DNA from: Streptomyces milbemycinicus
GTDB lineage: Bacteria; Actinomycetota; Actinomycetes; Streptomycetales; Streptomycetaceae
DNA length: 42,537 nt
Direction: 5' to 3'
NCBI RefSeq assembly: GCF_002154605.1
Contig: NZ_MUNE01000762.1
Span: 1 to 42,537, forward strand
This document shows, one piece after another, positions 17,786-27,499 of this stretch. Position 1 is the first letter of the stretch; every line of letters starts with the position of its first letter. A model generated the notes under the pieces. The model worked only from the letters and a program-made list of their open reading frames with translations. It did not search any database and was not told the origin of the DNA. Made by a program: the position numbers and the translations under genes.

Positions 17786-19983
17786 CCTCCGGGCCGGGCG
17801 GCGGTCGGAGACCGAGAGACACGGGGGAGAGCACGGCGGCGGATGACGCCCGGATCAGGCGGTTCGCCGAAGTCTGGAGCCGCGCCGTCCACCCGGTGGC
17901 GGCGACGACGCTGACCCGTGCCGAATTCGAGGCGCGCCTGGCGCCGCTGGCCCGGCGGCTGAGCGACGCGCTCGGCTCCCAGCCCTTCGACACCGCCCCG
18001 GCGTACGAGGTCGGGGCCGCGCTGGTGGGCGCGCAGTGCACCGAACCCGAGGCACTGCCGGCGATCCTGGGCGCGATCGACAGCCATCTGGTGTCGCACT
18101 GCCTGCCCGGCGACCGGATGGCCGTGCCCCTGGCGGAGGACGAGGCGCGGGCCCGCTGCACCCGGCTGCAGCACGCCCTGGCCGCCGGGTTCGTCCGCGA
18201 GTTGAGAAAGCGCGAACGCGATCAGCACGAGGCCATCTCGCGCGCCGCCGAGGCCGCCCGCACCGCGGCCGAGAAGGCGCTGCACGCCAGCGAGGCCAAG
18301 TTCCAGGCGGTGTTCGAGGGCGCGGTCGTCGGCGTCGGGATCTGCGGCCTCGACGGCGAGATCCTGGTCGTCAACGACGCCATGGCCCGGATGTTCGGCG
18401 GTATGGACTTCTTCCGCCCCGGCCGCAACGTCAACGAGTTCGTCCACCCCGACGACGCGCCCGGAGTCCACGAGATCTACCGCGAGTTGGTGACCGGCCG
18501 GCGCGATCACTTCCGCATCGAGAAGCCCCACTACCGCGACGACGGCAGCGTGCTGTGGACCAATCTCACCGTCACCCTGCTCCGCGACTCGACCGGCGCC
18601 CCGCAGTACCAGCTCACCCTCGCCGAGGACATCACCGAGCAGCGGCTGCTGCGTGAGCGGCTGCGCTACGAGGCCACCCACGACGAGCTGACCGGGCTGC
18701 CCAACCGCACCCTGTTCCTGGAGCGCCTGGACAAGGTGCTGGCCGGCGAGGCCGACGCCGAGCGCTTCGGCGTCTGCTATCTGGACCTGGACGGCTTCAA
18801 ATCGGTCAACGACAGCCTCGGGCACATCGCGGGCGACCGGCTGCTCAAGGCCGTCGCCGAGCGGCTGCGGGACTGCGCGGCCGCCCCCGGCGAGCTGCTG
18901 GCGCGCGTGGGCGGCGACGAGTTCCTTGCCCTGGTCACCGGCCCCAGCGCCCAGCAGGACGCCACCGAGCTCGCCCGCCGGATGCTCGACGCCCTGGCGG
19001 AGCCGGTCCGCGTCGACGGCCGTGAGCTGCTGGTACGCGCCAGCATCGGCGTCGTGGACGGGCCGGCCGGCGAGCTCAGCCGGGCCGAGGTGCTGCGCAG
19101 CGCGGACATCACGATGTACCGGGCCAAGGCGGCCGGCGGCAACCGCTTCGAGCTCGCCGACGCCGACTCCAACGCCCAGGTCATCGCGCGCCACAGCCTG
19201 ACCAACGGTCTGCCCGCCGCCCTGGAGCGGGGCGAGTTCTTCATCGAGTACCAGCCGCTGGTGCGGCTGGCCGACGGCACCGTACGCGGCGCCGAGGCGC
19301 TGGTCCGCTGGCTGCACCCCAAACACGGCGTCCTCGGCCCCGACCAGTTCATCCCGCTGGCCGAGGACACCGGGCTGATCGTGCCGCTCGGCCGCTGGGT
19401 GCTGGAGCAGGCCGCCCGGCAGGCCCGCGACTGGCGGGACGCCGATGCCGGCGCCGGTGTCGGCGATCAGCTGCGGGTCAACGTCAACCTCTCGCCCTGC
19501 CAGCTGAGCCACCCCAGCCTGGTCTCCGACACCGTGGCCGTCCTGGAGGACGCGGGGCTGTGCCCGAGCGCGCTGTGCCTGGAGGTGACGGAGAACGACC
19601 TGATCGACGTGGACGAGGACGCGCTGCGCCCGCTGCGCCAACTCGCCGACCTGGGCGTGGACATCGCTCTGGACGACTTCGGCACCGGCTACTCCAACCT
19701 CTCGTATCTGCGCCGGCTGCCGGTCTCCACGCTCAAGCTCGACCGCTCCTTCACCCGGGGCATGCAGCGGGCCCCGATCGACCCGGTCGACGTCAAGATC
19801 GTGGAGGGCATCGTCTCGCTCGCCCACACCCTCGACCTGGCGGTGACGGTGGAGGGCGTGGAGACAGCGGTCCAGGCCGAGTGTCTACGGGGCCTGGGCT
19901 GCGACACCGCCCAGGGCTGGTACTACGCCCGCCCCGGCCCGCCCGAGCGCCTGCACACCCTCGCCCTCGCCGACGCGAGCTGA
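17782..19983 (+). CDS. PAS-GGDEF-EAL cyclic-di-GMP enzyme
   Basis: This 733-aa cytoplasmic protein has a helical N-terminal region (about 20-165, not a named domain to me). It is followed by PAS (about 170-290), GGDEF (about 293-455) and EAL (about 470-720). Both active sites look intact: GGDEF at about residue 376, EAL at about 504, LEVTEN, DDFGTGYSNL and KLDRSF. The inhibitory RxxD site before GGDEF is missing (APGE instead). It could both make and degrade c-di-GMP, a signal that holds back Streptomyces development. The domain order is that reported for RmdA, but orthology is not shown. Confidence 0.88.
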   Translation: MTSGPGGGRRPRDTGESTAADDARIRRFAEVWSRAVHPVAATTLTRAEFEARLAPLARRLSDALGSQPFDTAPAYEVGAALVGAQCTEPEALPAILGAIDSHLVSHCLPGDRMAVPLAEDEARARCTRLQHALAAGFVRELRKRERDQHEAISRAAEAARTAAEKALHASEAKFQAVFEGAVVGVGICGLDGEILVVNDAMARMFGGMDFFRPGRNVNEFVHPDDAPGVHEIYRELVTGRRDHFRIEKPHYRDDGSVLWTNLTVTLLRDSTGAPQYQLTLAEDITEQRLLRERLRYEATHDELTGLPNRTLFLERLDKVLAGEADAERFGVCYLDLDGFKSVNDSLGHIAGDRLLKAVAERLRDCAAAPGELLARVGGDEFLALVTGPSAQQDATELARRMLDALAEPVRVDGRELLVRASIGVVDGPAGELSRAEVLRSADITMYRAKAAGGNRFELADADSNAQVIARHSLTNGLPAALERGEFFIEYQPLVRLADGTVRGAEALVRWLHPKHGVLGPDQFIPLAEDTGLIVPLGRWVLEQAARQARDWRDADAGAGVGDQLRVNVNLSPCQLSHPSLVSDTVAVLEDAGLCPSALCLEVTENDLIDVDEDALRPLRQLADLGVDIALDDFGTGYSNLSYLRRLPVSTLKLDRSFTRGMQRAPIDPVDVKIVEGIVSLAHTLDLAVTVEGVETAVQAECLRGLGCDTAQGWYYARPGPPERLHTLALADAS

Positions 19984-19994
19984 CGCGGGGTCCA

Positions 19995-20034
19995 CGCCCG
20001 CGGCGGGGGCTTGTTCCAGCCCCCGCCGCGGGCG
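19995..20034. terminator. Bidirectional terminator
   Basis: A 17-bp perfect stem, CGCCCGCGGCGGGGGCT (19995-20011) with its complement at 20018-20034, and a TGTTCC loop. It lies between the convergent GGDEF-EAL and DUF779 genes. Confidence 0.88.
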
Positions 20035-20043
20035 GCGGCCGCG

Positions 20044-20406
20044 TCAGCCCGGCGGGTCGAGCAGCCGGGAGCGGATCAGAAACCGGACGCCCTCCGGGGC
20101 CTCCAGGGAGAAACCACTGCCCCGGCCCGGCACCACATCCACCGTCAGATGCGTATGCCGCCACCGCTCGAACTGGTCGGCCGACATCCAGAACCCGACC
20201 GGCTCGGCGACGCCCTCCACCGTCAGCGATCCGAGCAGCACATCCGCCGCCCCGGTACGGAACTCGCCCAGCGGATAGCACATCGGCGCGCTGCCGTCGC
20301 AGCAGCCGCCCGACTGATGGAACATCAGCGGGCCATGCGCCTCGCTCAGCCGCCGGATCAGCTCCGCCGCGGCCGGGGTCAGCGCGACCCGGGACACCTC
20401 GGTCAT
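20044..20406 (-). CDS. DUF779 protein
   Basis: This 120-aa protein carries the family signature FHQSGGCCDGSAPMCYP and a later WRHTHLTVDVVPGRGSGFSLEAPEG. Genes of this family usually sit next to an NAD-dependent aldehyde dehydrogenase. Here the matching dehydrogenase is 5.5 kb away on the same strand (25911-27434), with secreted glycosidase genes between. The paired cysteines suggest metal binding, but function is not established. Start ATG at 20406. Confidence 0.88.
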   Translation of the reverse strand: MTEVSRVALTPAAAELIRRLSEAHGPLMFHQSGGCCDGSAPMCYPLGEFRTGAADVLLGSLTVEGVAEPVGFWMSADQFERWRHTHLTVDVVPGRGSGFSLEAPEGVRFLIRSRLLDPPG

Positions 20407-20561
20407 CAGAAGAACCCCGCTTCCTCTCTTCGCGCCCGACAGTGTGCGTCCTGCTTGGCTGATGGTCAATGGGCGGCGCATCAAGTATCGACATGAATGA
20501 ACAGAAGTAAAAGCAGTCGTCGCGTGATGGGTCGCCAAAATCAGCGCCCCCGTGCAGGTCG

Positions 20562-20573
20562 GCAAGCGCTTTC
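20562..20573. promoter_or_regulatory. LacI-family operator candidate
   Basis: GCAAGCGCTTTC has the AAGCGCTT palindromic core typical of LacI-family sugar repressors, with symmetric outer G and C. Confidence 0.4.
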
Positions 20574-20597
20574 CCTGGTCGTTGAAGCTTTTATCTT

Positions 20598-20609
20598 TGG
20601 TATAGACCT
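20598..20609. promoter_or_regulatory. DasR-like operator candidate
   Basis: TGGTATAGACCT matches 10 of 12 positions of TGGTCTAGACCA. It lies 121 bp before the GH59-lectin start. Confidence 0.45.
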
Positions 20610-20729
20610 TGACGGGCAAATCAACAGGACCTCACACTGTCGCGCAAACCTGCACGGACGGTTCGGCTGTCGTTTTCCGGCGAGAGCTCTCCGAAGCCCT
20701 GTCTCATCCCCCAGGAGAGGGACGACGCT

Positions 20730-21728
20730 GTGCAACGGACCTCGGGACGTTTCCTGCCCTTGTGGCTCATAACTCTGGTGGCTGCCCTCCTCTTGGCCGG
20801 TGTACCCCCGGCCCGGGCGGCAGCGGCCACAGCGATCACCGTGGATGGAGGTCAAGGTGGCCGGACGTTCGACGGGATCGGTGCGATCAGCGGTGGCGGG
20901 GGCAACTCCCGGCTGCTGCGGGACTATCCGGCCGCCCAGCAGTCGCAGATCCTGGACTACCTGTTCAAGCCGGGCTACGGCGCCAACCTGCAGTTACTGA
21001 AACTGGAGATCGGCGGGGACGCCAACTCCACCGACGGCTCCGAGCCGTCCACCGAACACACGAGAGGGCAGATCAACTGCGACGCCGGCTACGAGTTCTG
21101 GCTCGCTGAGCAGGCCAAGGCCCGCTACCCGGACATCAAGTTCTACGGACTGGCCTGGGCGGCCCCGGGCTGGATCAACGGCGGGTTCTGGTCCACCGAC
21201 ACCATCAACTACCTGATCTCCTGGCTGGGTTGCGCCAGACAGCACGGCCTCACCGTCAGCTACCTCGGCGGCTGGAACGAGAAGGGCCACAACGTCGACT
21301 GGTATATCCAGCTGCGGTCGGCCCTGGACGACGCCGGATACGACGGCGTGCAGATCGTCGGCGACGACTCGGGCTGGAGCGTCGATGTCCCCGGCTTCAG
21401 CCAGGCCAACGGCGCCAAGCCCGCCCTGTGGAGTTGCAACGGCGGCACCAACCAGACCTGGACCTCCTCCACGACCAACCAGCTGACCGTCTACGACTCC
21501 AAGTGCCTGGAGGTCACGGGCGGTGCCACCGCCGACGGCAGCCCGGTGGAGATCTGGGACTGCAACGGCGGCACCCACCAGCAGTGGCGGGTGCGTTCCG
21601 ACGGCAGCGTGGTCAACGTCGGATCCGGCAAATGTCTGGACGCGGTCGGACACGGCACGGCCAATGGCACGGCGCTGGAGATCTGGACCTGCACCGGCGG
21701 TGCCAACCAGATCTGGCGGCTGACCTAG
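20730..21728 (+). CDS. Truncated GH59-like domain fused to a ricin-type lectin
   Basis: This 332-aa secreted protein has a signal peptide (about 1-31) and GTG start 20730 after AGGAGAGGG. Residues about 38-217 match the first part of a GH59 galactocerebrosidase-type barrel: FDGIGAISGGGGNSRLL, YGLAWAAPGWING, YLGGWNEKG with the acid/base Glu, and IVGDDSGW. The barrel then stops. From about residue 218 (VDVPGFSQANG) the chain is already inside a ricin B/CBM13 lectin, with LWSCNGGTNQTW, IWDCNGGTHQQW and IWTCTGGANQIW. The second catalytic Glu and the GH59 beta domains are absent. It probably binds sugar but may not hydrolyse it. Confidence 0.8.
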   Translation: MQRTSGRFLPLWLITLVAALLLAGVPPARAAAATAITVDGGQGGRTFDGIGAISGGGGNSRLLRDYPAAQQSQILDYLFKPGYGANLQLLKLEIGGDANSTDGSEPSTEHTRGQINCDAGYEFWLAEQAKARYPDIKFYGLAWAAPGWINGGFWSTDTINYLISWLGCARQHGLTVSYLGGWNEKGHNVDWYIQLRSALDDAGYDGVQIVGDDSGWSVDVPGFSQANGAKPALWSCNGGTNQTWTSSTTNQLTVYDSKCLEVTGGATADGSPVEIWDCNGGTHQQWRVRSDGSVVNVGSGKCLDAVGHGTANGTALEIWTCTGGANQIWRLT

Positions 21729-21827
21729 CCGGCTCCGGTTCCCACCGGGGCGCAGGCCGCATCCCCGCCATCCGGCGACCGCGTCATGCCTTGTCCTCAC
21801 CACCTCTCCCCTCGACGAAGGACGCCC

Positions 21828-24467
21828 ATGCCCACACTCAGACCGACCAACCCGCCCAGACACCTGCTGCAACGCTGCCTGGTGGCACTGCTGCTGGCCC
21901 TGGCTCCTCTGGCGTTACCGGCATACAGTGCGGCCGCGGCCACCAACTGGACGGTCACCGGTCCGTCCGCGGGCTCCCCGACCGCGGCGCAGGTCACGCT
22001 GGACAACGGCACGCTCACCTTCGCGGCATCGAGCAACGGCCGGACCGTGCTGTCACCGTCGCCGATCGGGATCCGCACCAGTGCCGCGGACCTGACGAAA
22101 GACCTGACGTTCCTTCGGCGCAGTGACCGGACGGTCACCGAGTCGTACACGATGACCACGGGCAAGCAGCGCACCCAGCGGACCGCTTACACCGAGACGA
22201 CCCTGTCCTTCTCGGGTACCGGCGGCGCCCGGCTCGACGTCGTGGTCCGCGCCTCGGACACCGGTGTGGCCTACCGCTATGTGCTGCCCGGCAGCGGATC
22301 GGTGACCGTGACCGGTGAGGCGTCGTCGTGGACGGTCCCGGCCTCGGCCGACGCATGGCTCGTGCCGCCCCACAGCGAGGACCAGGGCCAGTGGTTCGCC
22401 ACCACCGCCGGCGGCGCTCCCGCCAACACCTACCGCCAGCCCGCGCTGTTCCGGGTCGGCGGCGCGTACGCGCTGGTGGCCGAGACCGACCTCGACGGCC
22501 GGTACGCCGCCTCCAACCTGTCCCACACATCCGGCTCCGGCACCTACACCACCCAGCTGGAGGGCGGGATCACCACCACGCTGCCGCTGTCGACACCGTG
22601 GCGCACCGCCGCACTCGGCGACCTGGCGAGCGTCACCCGGTCCACGATCGTCGACGACCTGGCCGCGCCCTCCAAGGTCGGCGACACCTCCTGGATCAAA
22701 CCCGGCGCCGTTGCCTGGTCCTGGCTGACCGAACACGGCAGCCCGTCCAGCGCGGCCCGGCAGAAGCAGTACATCGACTTCGCCCAGCGCCACGGCTGGG
22801 AGTATGTCCTCATCGACGAGGGCTGGTCCTCCTCCTGGGTACCGGACGTCGTGTCCTACGCCAAGGCCAGAGGCGTCCAGGTCATCTTGTGGTTCAACTC
22901 CTCCAGCCTGCGCACCGCACAGCAACGCGACCAGTGGCTGACACAGGTCAGGGACTGGGGCGTGGCCGGGGTGAAGATCGATTTCATCTACGAGTACACA
23001 CAGCCGACCCTCCAGTGGTACGACGCCGTCCTCTCCCAGACCGCAAACCTGAAGCTCATGGTCAACTTCCACGGCGCCGCCATGCCGCGCGGTATGCAGC
23101 GCACCTGGCCGCACGTGACCACGGCCGAGGCGGTGTACGGCTCGGAACAGTTCCGCAACCGCGCCGCCTTCAACACCATGCTGCCCTACACCCGTAACGC
23201 GATCTCCAGCATGGACTTCACGCCCGTCGTGTTCAGCATGACCGGCCGCGACACCACCGACGCCCACGAACTGGCCACCGGCGTCGTGTTCGAATCCGGC
23301 TGGCAGCACTTCGCCGACAGCCCCGAGAGCTACGAGGCACACCCCGAGGCGCTGCGCATCCTCGACCAGCTCCCCACCGCCTGGGACGAGACCCGTCTGC
23401 TCGGCGGCAGCCCCGGCAAGGAGGCCTACGTCGCACGTCGCGCCGGCGGGCGCTGGTATGTCGGCGGCATCTCGGCCCTGTCCGCCAAGACCTTCCAGAC
23501 CCCGCTGTCCTTCCTCGGCGCCGGGCAGTGGCTGGCCGAGACCGTCCGCGACGGCTCCGGCGGCCTGACCCGCGAGACCCGCGTGGTCTCGGGCTCCGAC
23601 ACCCTGTCCGTGCCGGAGGCCGCCAACGGCGGCTTCGTGACGGCGCTGTGCCCGTACACGTCCGGCATGTCGACCTGCTCGTCCCAGGGCCAGGCCGGCG
23701 CGCTGAAGGGAAGCCAGTCCGGTCTGTGCGCGGACGTGCCGGGAACGGGTCAGGCCAACGGCACGCAGGTGGCGCTGTGGGACTGCCACGGCCAGGCCAA
23801 CCAGAACTGGACCGCCTCCCCGACCGGGCAGTTGACGGTCTTCGGCGGGGCGAAGTGCCTGGACGTCAAGGGCGGCGCCGCGGCCGACGGTACGGCGGTG
23901 CAGATCTTCGACTGCAACAACTCGGCGGGCCAGCGGTGGACCGTCAACGGCGACGGTACGGTGGTCAATCCCAACTCGGGCAAGTGCCTGGACGCCACCG
24001 GGGGCGGCACCACCACCGGCACCCTGCTGCAGATCTGGACCTGCAACGGCGGCTCCAACCAGACCTGGTACCGCGCGAACACCACCGCCGCCTACAAAGG
24101 GAAGCAATCCGGCCGCTGCCTGGACCTGCCCGGCGGCAACCAGGCCAACGGCACCCGCCCGGTGCTGTGGGACTGCAACGGCGGCACCAACCAGACCTGG
24201 TTCTCCACGGTGAGCGGTGAACTGACCGTCTTCGCCAACCGCTGCCTGGAGGCCACCGGAGGAGCCACCGCCAACGGCACCCCGGTACAGATCTACGACT
24301 GCAACGGCACCTACGGCCAGAAGTGGCGGGTCCGCTCCGACGGCACGATCGTCAACCTCGGCTCCGGCACCTGCCTGGACGCGATCGACGCCGGCACGGC
24401 CAACGGCACCCGGCTGCAGCTGTGGACCTGCAACGGCGGCGCCAACCAGGTGTGGACGAGGAGCTGA
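21828..24467 (+). CDS. GH97 glycosidase with two C-terminal ricin-type lectins
   Basis: This 879-aa secreted enzyme has a leader of about 35 residues ending in a PAYSAAAA stretch. The N-terminal GH97 sandwich (about 38-290) is followed by a barrel with AVAWSWLTEHG, YVLIDEGWSSSW and GVAGVKIDF. D385 in KIDF is placed like the nucleophile of the retaining, alpha-galactosidase-type GH97 branch; this is inference. Two CBM13 domains follow (about 624-750 and 753-879) with repeated QxW motifs. ATG 21828 has AAGGA upstream; ATG 21786 would give a non-leader extension. It likely removes alpha-linked sugars from bound polysaccharide. Confidence 0.86.
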   Translation: MPTLRPTNPPRHLLQRCLVALLLALAPLALPAYSAAAATNWTVTGPSAGSPTAAQVTLDNGTLTFAASSNGRTVLSPSPIGIRTSAADLTKDLTFLRRSDRTVTESYTMTTGKQRTQRTAYTETTLSFSGTGGARLDVVVRASDTGVAYRYVLPGSGSVTVTGEASSWTVPASADAWLVPPHSEDQGQWFATTAGGAPANTYRQPALFRVGGAYALVAETDLDGRYAASNLSHTSGSGTYTTQLEGGITTTLPLSTPWRTAALGDLASVTRSTIVDDLAAPSKVGDTSWIKPGAVAWSWLTEHGSPSSAARQKQYIDFAQRHGWEYVLIDEGWSSSWVPDVVSYAKARGVQVILWFNSSSLRTAQQRDQWLTQVRDWGVAGVKIDFIYEYTQPTLQWYDAVLSQTANLKLMVNFHGAAMPRGMQRTWPHVTTAEAVYGSEQFRNRAAFNTMLPYTRNAISSMDFTPVVFSMTGRDTTDAHELATGVVFESGWQHFADSPESYEAHPEALRILDQLPTAWDETRLLGGSPGKEAYVARRAGGRWYVGGISALSAKTFQTPLSFLGAGQWLAETVRDGSGGLTRETRVVSGSDTLSVPEAANGGFVTALCPYTSGMSTCSSQGQAGALKGSQSGLCADVPGTGQANGTQVALWDCHGQANQNWTASPTGQLTVFGGAKCLDVKGGAAADGTAVQIFDCNNSAGQRWTVNGDGTVVNPNSGKCLDATGGGTTTGTLLQIWTCNGGSNQTWYRANTTAAYKGKQSGRCLDLPGGNQANGTRPVLWDCNGGTNQTWFSTVSGELTVFANRCLEATGGATANGTPVQIYDCNGTYGQKWRVRSDGTIVNLGSGTCLDAIDAGTANGTRLQLWTCNGGANQVWTRS

Positions 24468-24587
24468 CCGGCCCTATCACCATCACTCAGTAGGCGTCAC
24501 CGCCTGCCGAGGCTCGCTCTCCCCTCTGCCGACGCGCCGTTGCGCAGGACGCGGCGCGTTCCCCACCGGACAACCAAGGAGACCTGC

Positions 24588-25799
24588 ATGAAAACCTCCG
24601 CGACAGCGCGCAGAATCACGGCCGCGGCGACAGCCGCACTGGCCCTGACCGCCTGGCCGGTCCTCACTCCGCAGGGCGCAACCGCGCACGCCGCCGTGCC
24701 CAGCACCCTCTCGCTCACCATCAAGAACACCTCCGGCCGTTCGGAGCCGCTGTACATCTACGACCTCGGGACCCTGCTCACCAACGCTTCCCGCCCGCAG
24801 GGCTGGGCCGACGCGAACGGCACGTTCCACCAGTGGCCGGCCGGCGCCAACCCGCCGGCCCCGGCGCCCGACGCATCCATCGCCGGCCCCGCCAACGGAC
24901 AGAGCATGACGATCAAGATTCCCCGCTTCTCCGGCCGTATCTACTTCTCCTTCGGCCAGAAGCTGGTCTTCAAGCTGGCCACCGGCGGCCTGGTCCAGCC
25001 CGCGGTGCAAAACCCCAGCGACCCCAACCGCAACATCCTGTTCAACTGGTCGGAGTACACCCTCGACGACGGCGGCCTGTACATCAACAGCACGCAGGTC
25101 GACATGTTCTCCGCCCCCTACGCGGTCGGCGTGAAGAACACCGCCGGCACCGTCAAGAACACCGGCCACCTCAAGACCGGCGGCTACAACGGCTTCTTCA
25201 ACGCCCTCAAGGGACAGCCCGGCGGCTGGGGCAACCTCATCCAGACCCGCTCCGACGGCACGATCCTGCGCGCACTCTCGCCCGCCCACGGTCTGGAAAC
25301 CGGTGCGCTGCCCGCCTCGACCATGGACGACTACGTCAACCGGGTCTGGCAGAAGTACAGCACCTCGACCCTGACCGTGACGCCCTTCGAAAACGAACCC
25401 GGAAACAAGTTCTACGGCCGGGTGTCGGGCAACACCATGAATTTCACCAACAGCTCGGGCGCGTTCGCCACCAGCTTCCAGAAGCCGGACGCCGACAGCA
25501 TCTTCGGCTGCCACAAGCTCCTCGACGCCCCCAACGACCGCGTGCGCGGGGCCATCTCCCGCACCCTGTGCGCCGGCTTCAACCGCTCCACCCTGCTCAC
25601 CAACAGCAACCAGCCCGACACCAGCGCGGCCGACTTCTACAAGGACGTGGTCACCAACCACTACTCCCGCAAGATCCATGCTCAGATGGCCGACGGCAAG
25701 GCCTACGGTTTCGCCTTCGATGATGTCGGCCACTTCGAGTCCCTGGTCAGCGACGCCAACCCCGAGCAGGCGTACATGACTCTGGACCCCTTCAACTAG
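24588..25799 (+). CDS. GH64 endo-beta-1,3-glucanase
   Basis: This 403-aa secreted protein has an Ala-rich leader (cleavage near residue 35) and then a single GH64 thaumatin-like beta-1,3-glucanase fold. The catalytic pair appears as E156 in NWSEYTL and D172 in TQVDMFS. Their 16-residue spacing equals that of E154/D170 in the Streptomyces matensis laminaripentaose-producing enzyme. ATG 24588 has AAGGAG upstream. No binding module is attached. It completes a three-gene plus-strand island of secreted carbohydrate enzymes; fungal wall glucan is the likely target. Confidence 0.92.
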   Translation: MKTSATARRITAAATAALALTAWPVLTPQGATAHAAVPSTLSLTIKNTSGRSEPLYIYDLGTLLTNASRPQGWADANGTFHQWPAGANPPAPAPDASIAGPANGQSMTIKIPRFSGRIYFSFGQKLVFKLATGGLVQPAVQNPSDPNRNILFNWSEYTLDDGGLYINSTQVDMFSAPYAVGVKNTAGTVKNTGHLKTGGYNGFFNALKGQPGGWGNLIQTRSDGTILRALSPAHGLETGALPASTMDDYVNRVWQKYSTSTLTVTPFENEPGNKFYGRVSGNTMNFTNSSGAFATSFQKPDADSIFGCHKLLDAPNDRVRGAISRTLCAGFNRSTLLTNSNQPDTSAADFYKDVVTNHYSRKIHAQMADGKAYGFAFDDVGHFESLVSDANPEQAYMTLDPFN

Positions 25800-25862
25800 G
25801 GCGCGTCAGCCAAGGTTTGCCCCCACCAGCGTCTGGGCGGAGTGGGCAACGAGAAGGTCGAG

Positions 25863-25904
25863 AAGGGCGCCTGACGGGCATCTTGTCTGGTCAGGCGCCC
25901 TTTT
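25863..25904. terminator. Bidirectional terminator
   Basis: AAGGGCGCCTGAC (25863-25875) pairs with GTCAGGCGCCCTT (25890-25902), followed by TT. It ends the glycosidase island on the plus strand and the aldehyde dehydrogenase gene on the minus strand, six bases past its stop. Confidence 0.9.
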
Positions 25905-25910
25905 CTGCGT

Positions 25911-27434
<1,524 letters not shown>

Positions 27435-27499
27435 GGGCGGCCCTCCCAGTTCGTCGTGTGCGTGAGTCGTGTGCGTGAGGGGTTACGTCGGCGGCGAGG

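Larger units (their letters stand above)
20407..20729. promoter_or_regulatory. Regulatory region between DUF779 and the glycosidase island
   Basis: Noticeably richer in A+T than neighbouring DNA. It holds a LacI-type palindrome (20562-20573) and a DasR-like element (20598-20609), both upstream of the first glycosidase gene. No gene is supported inside. Confidence 0.6.
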
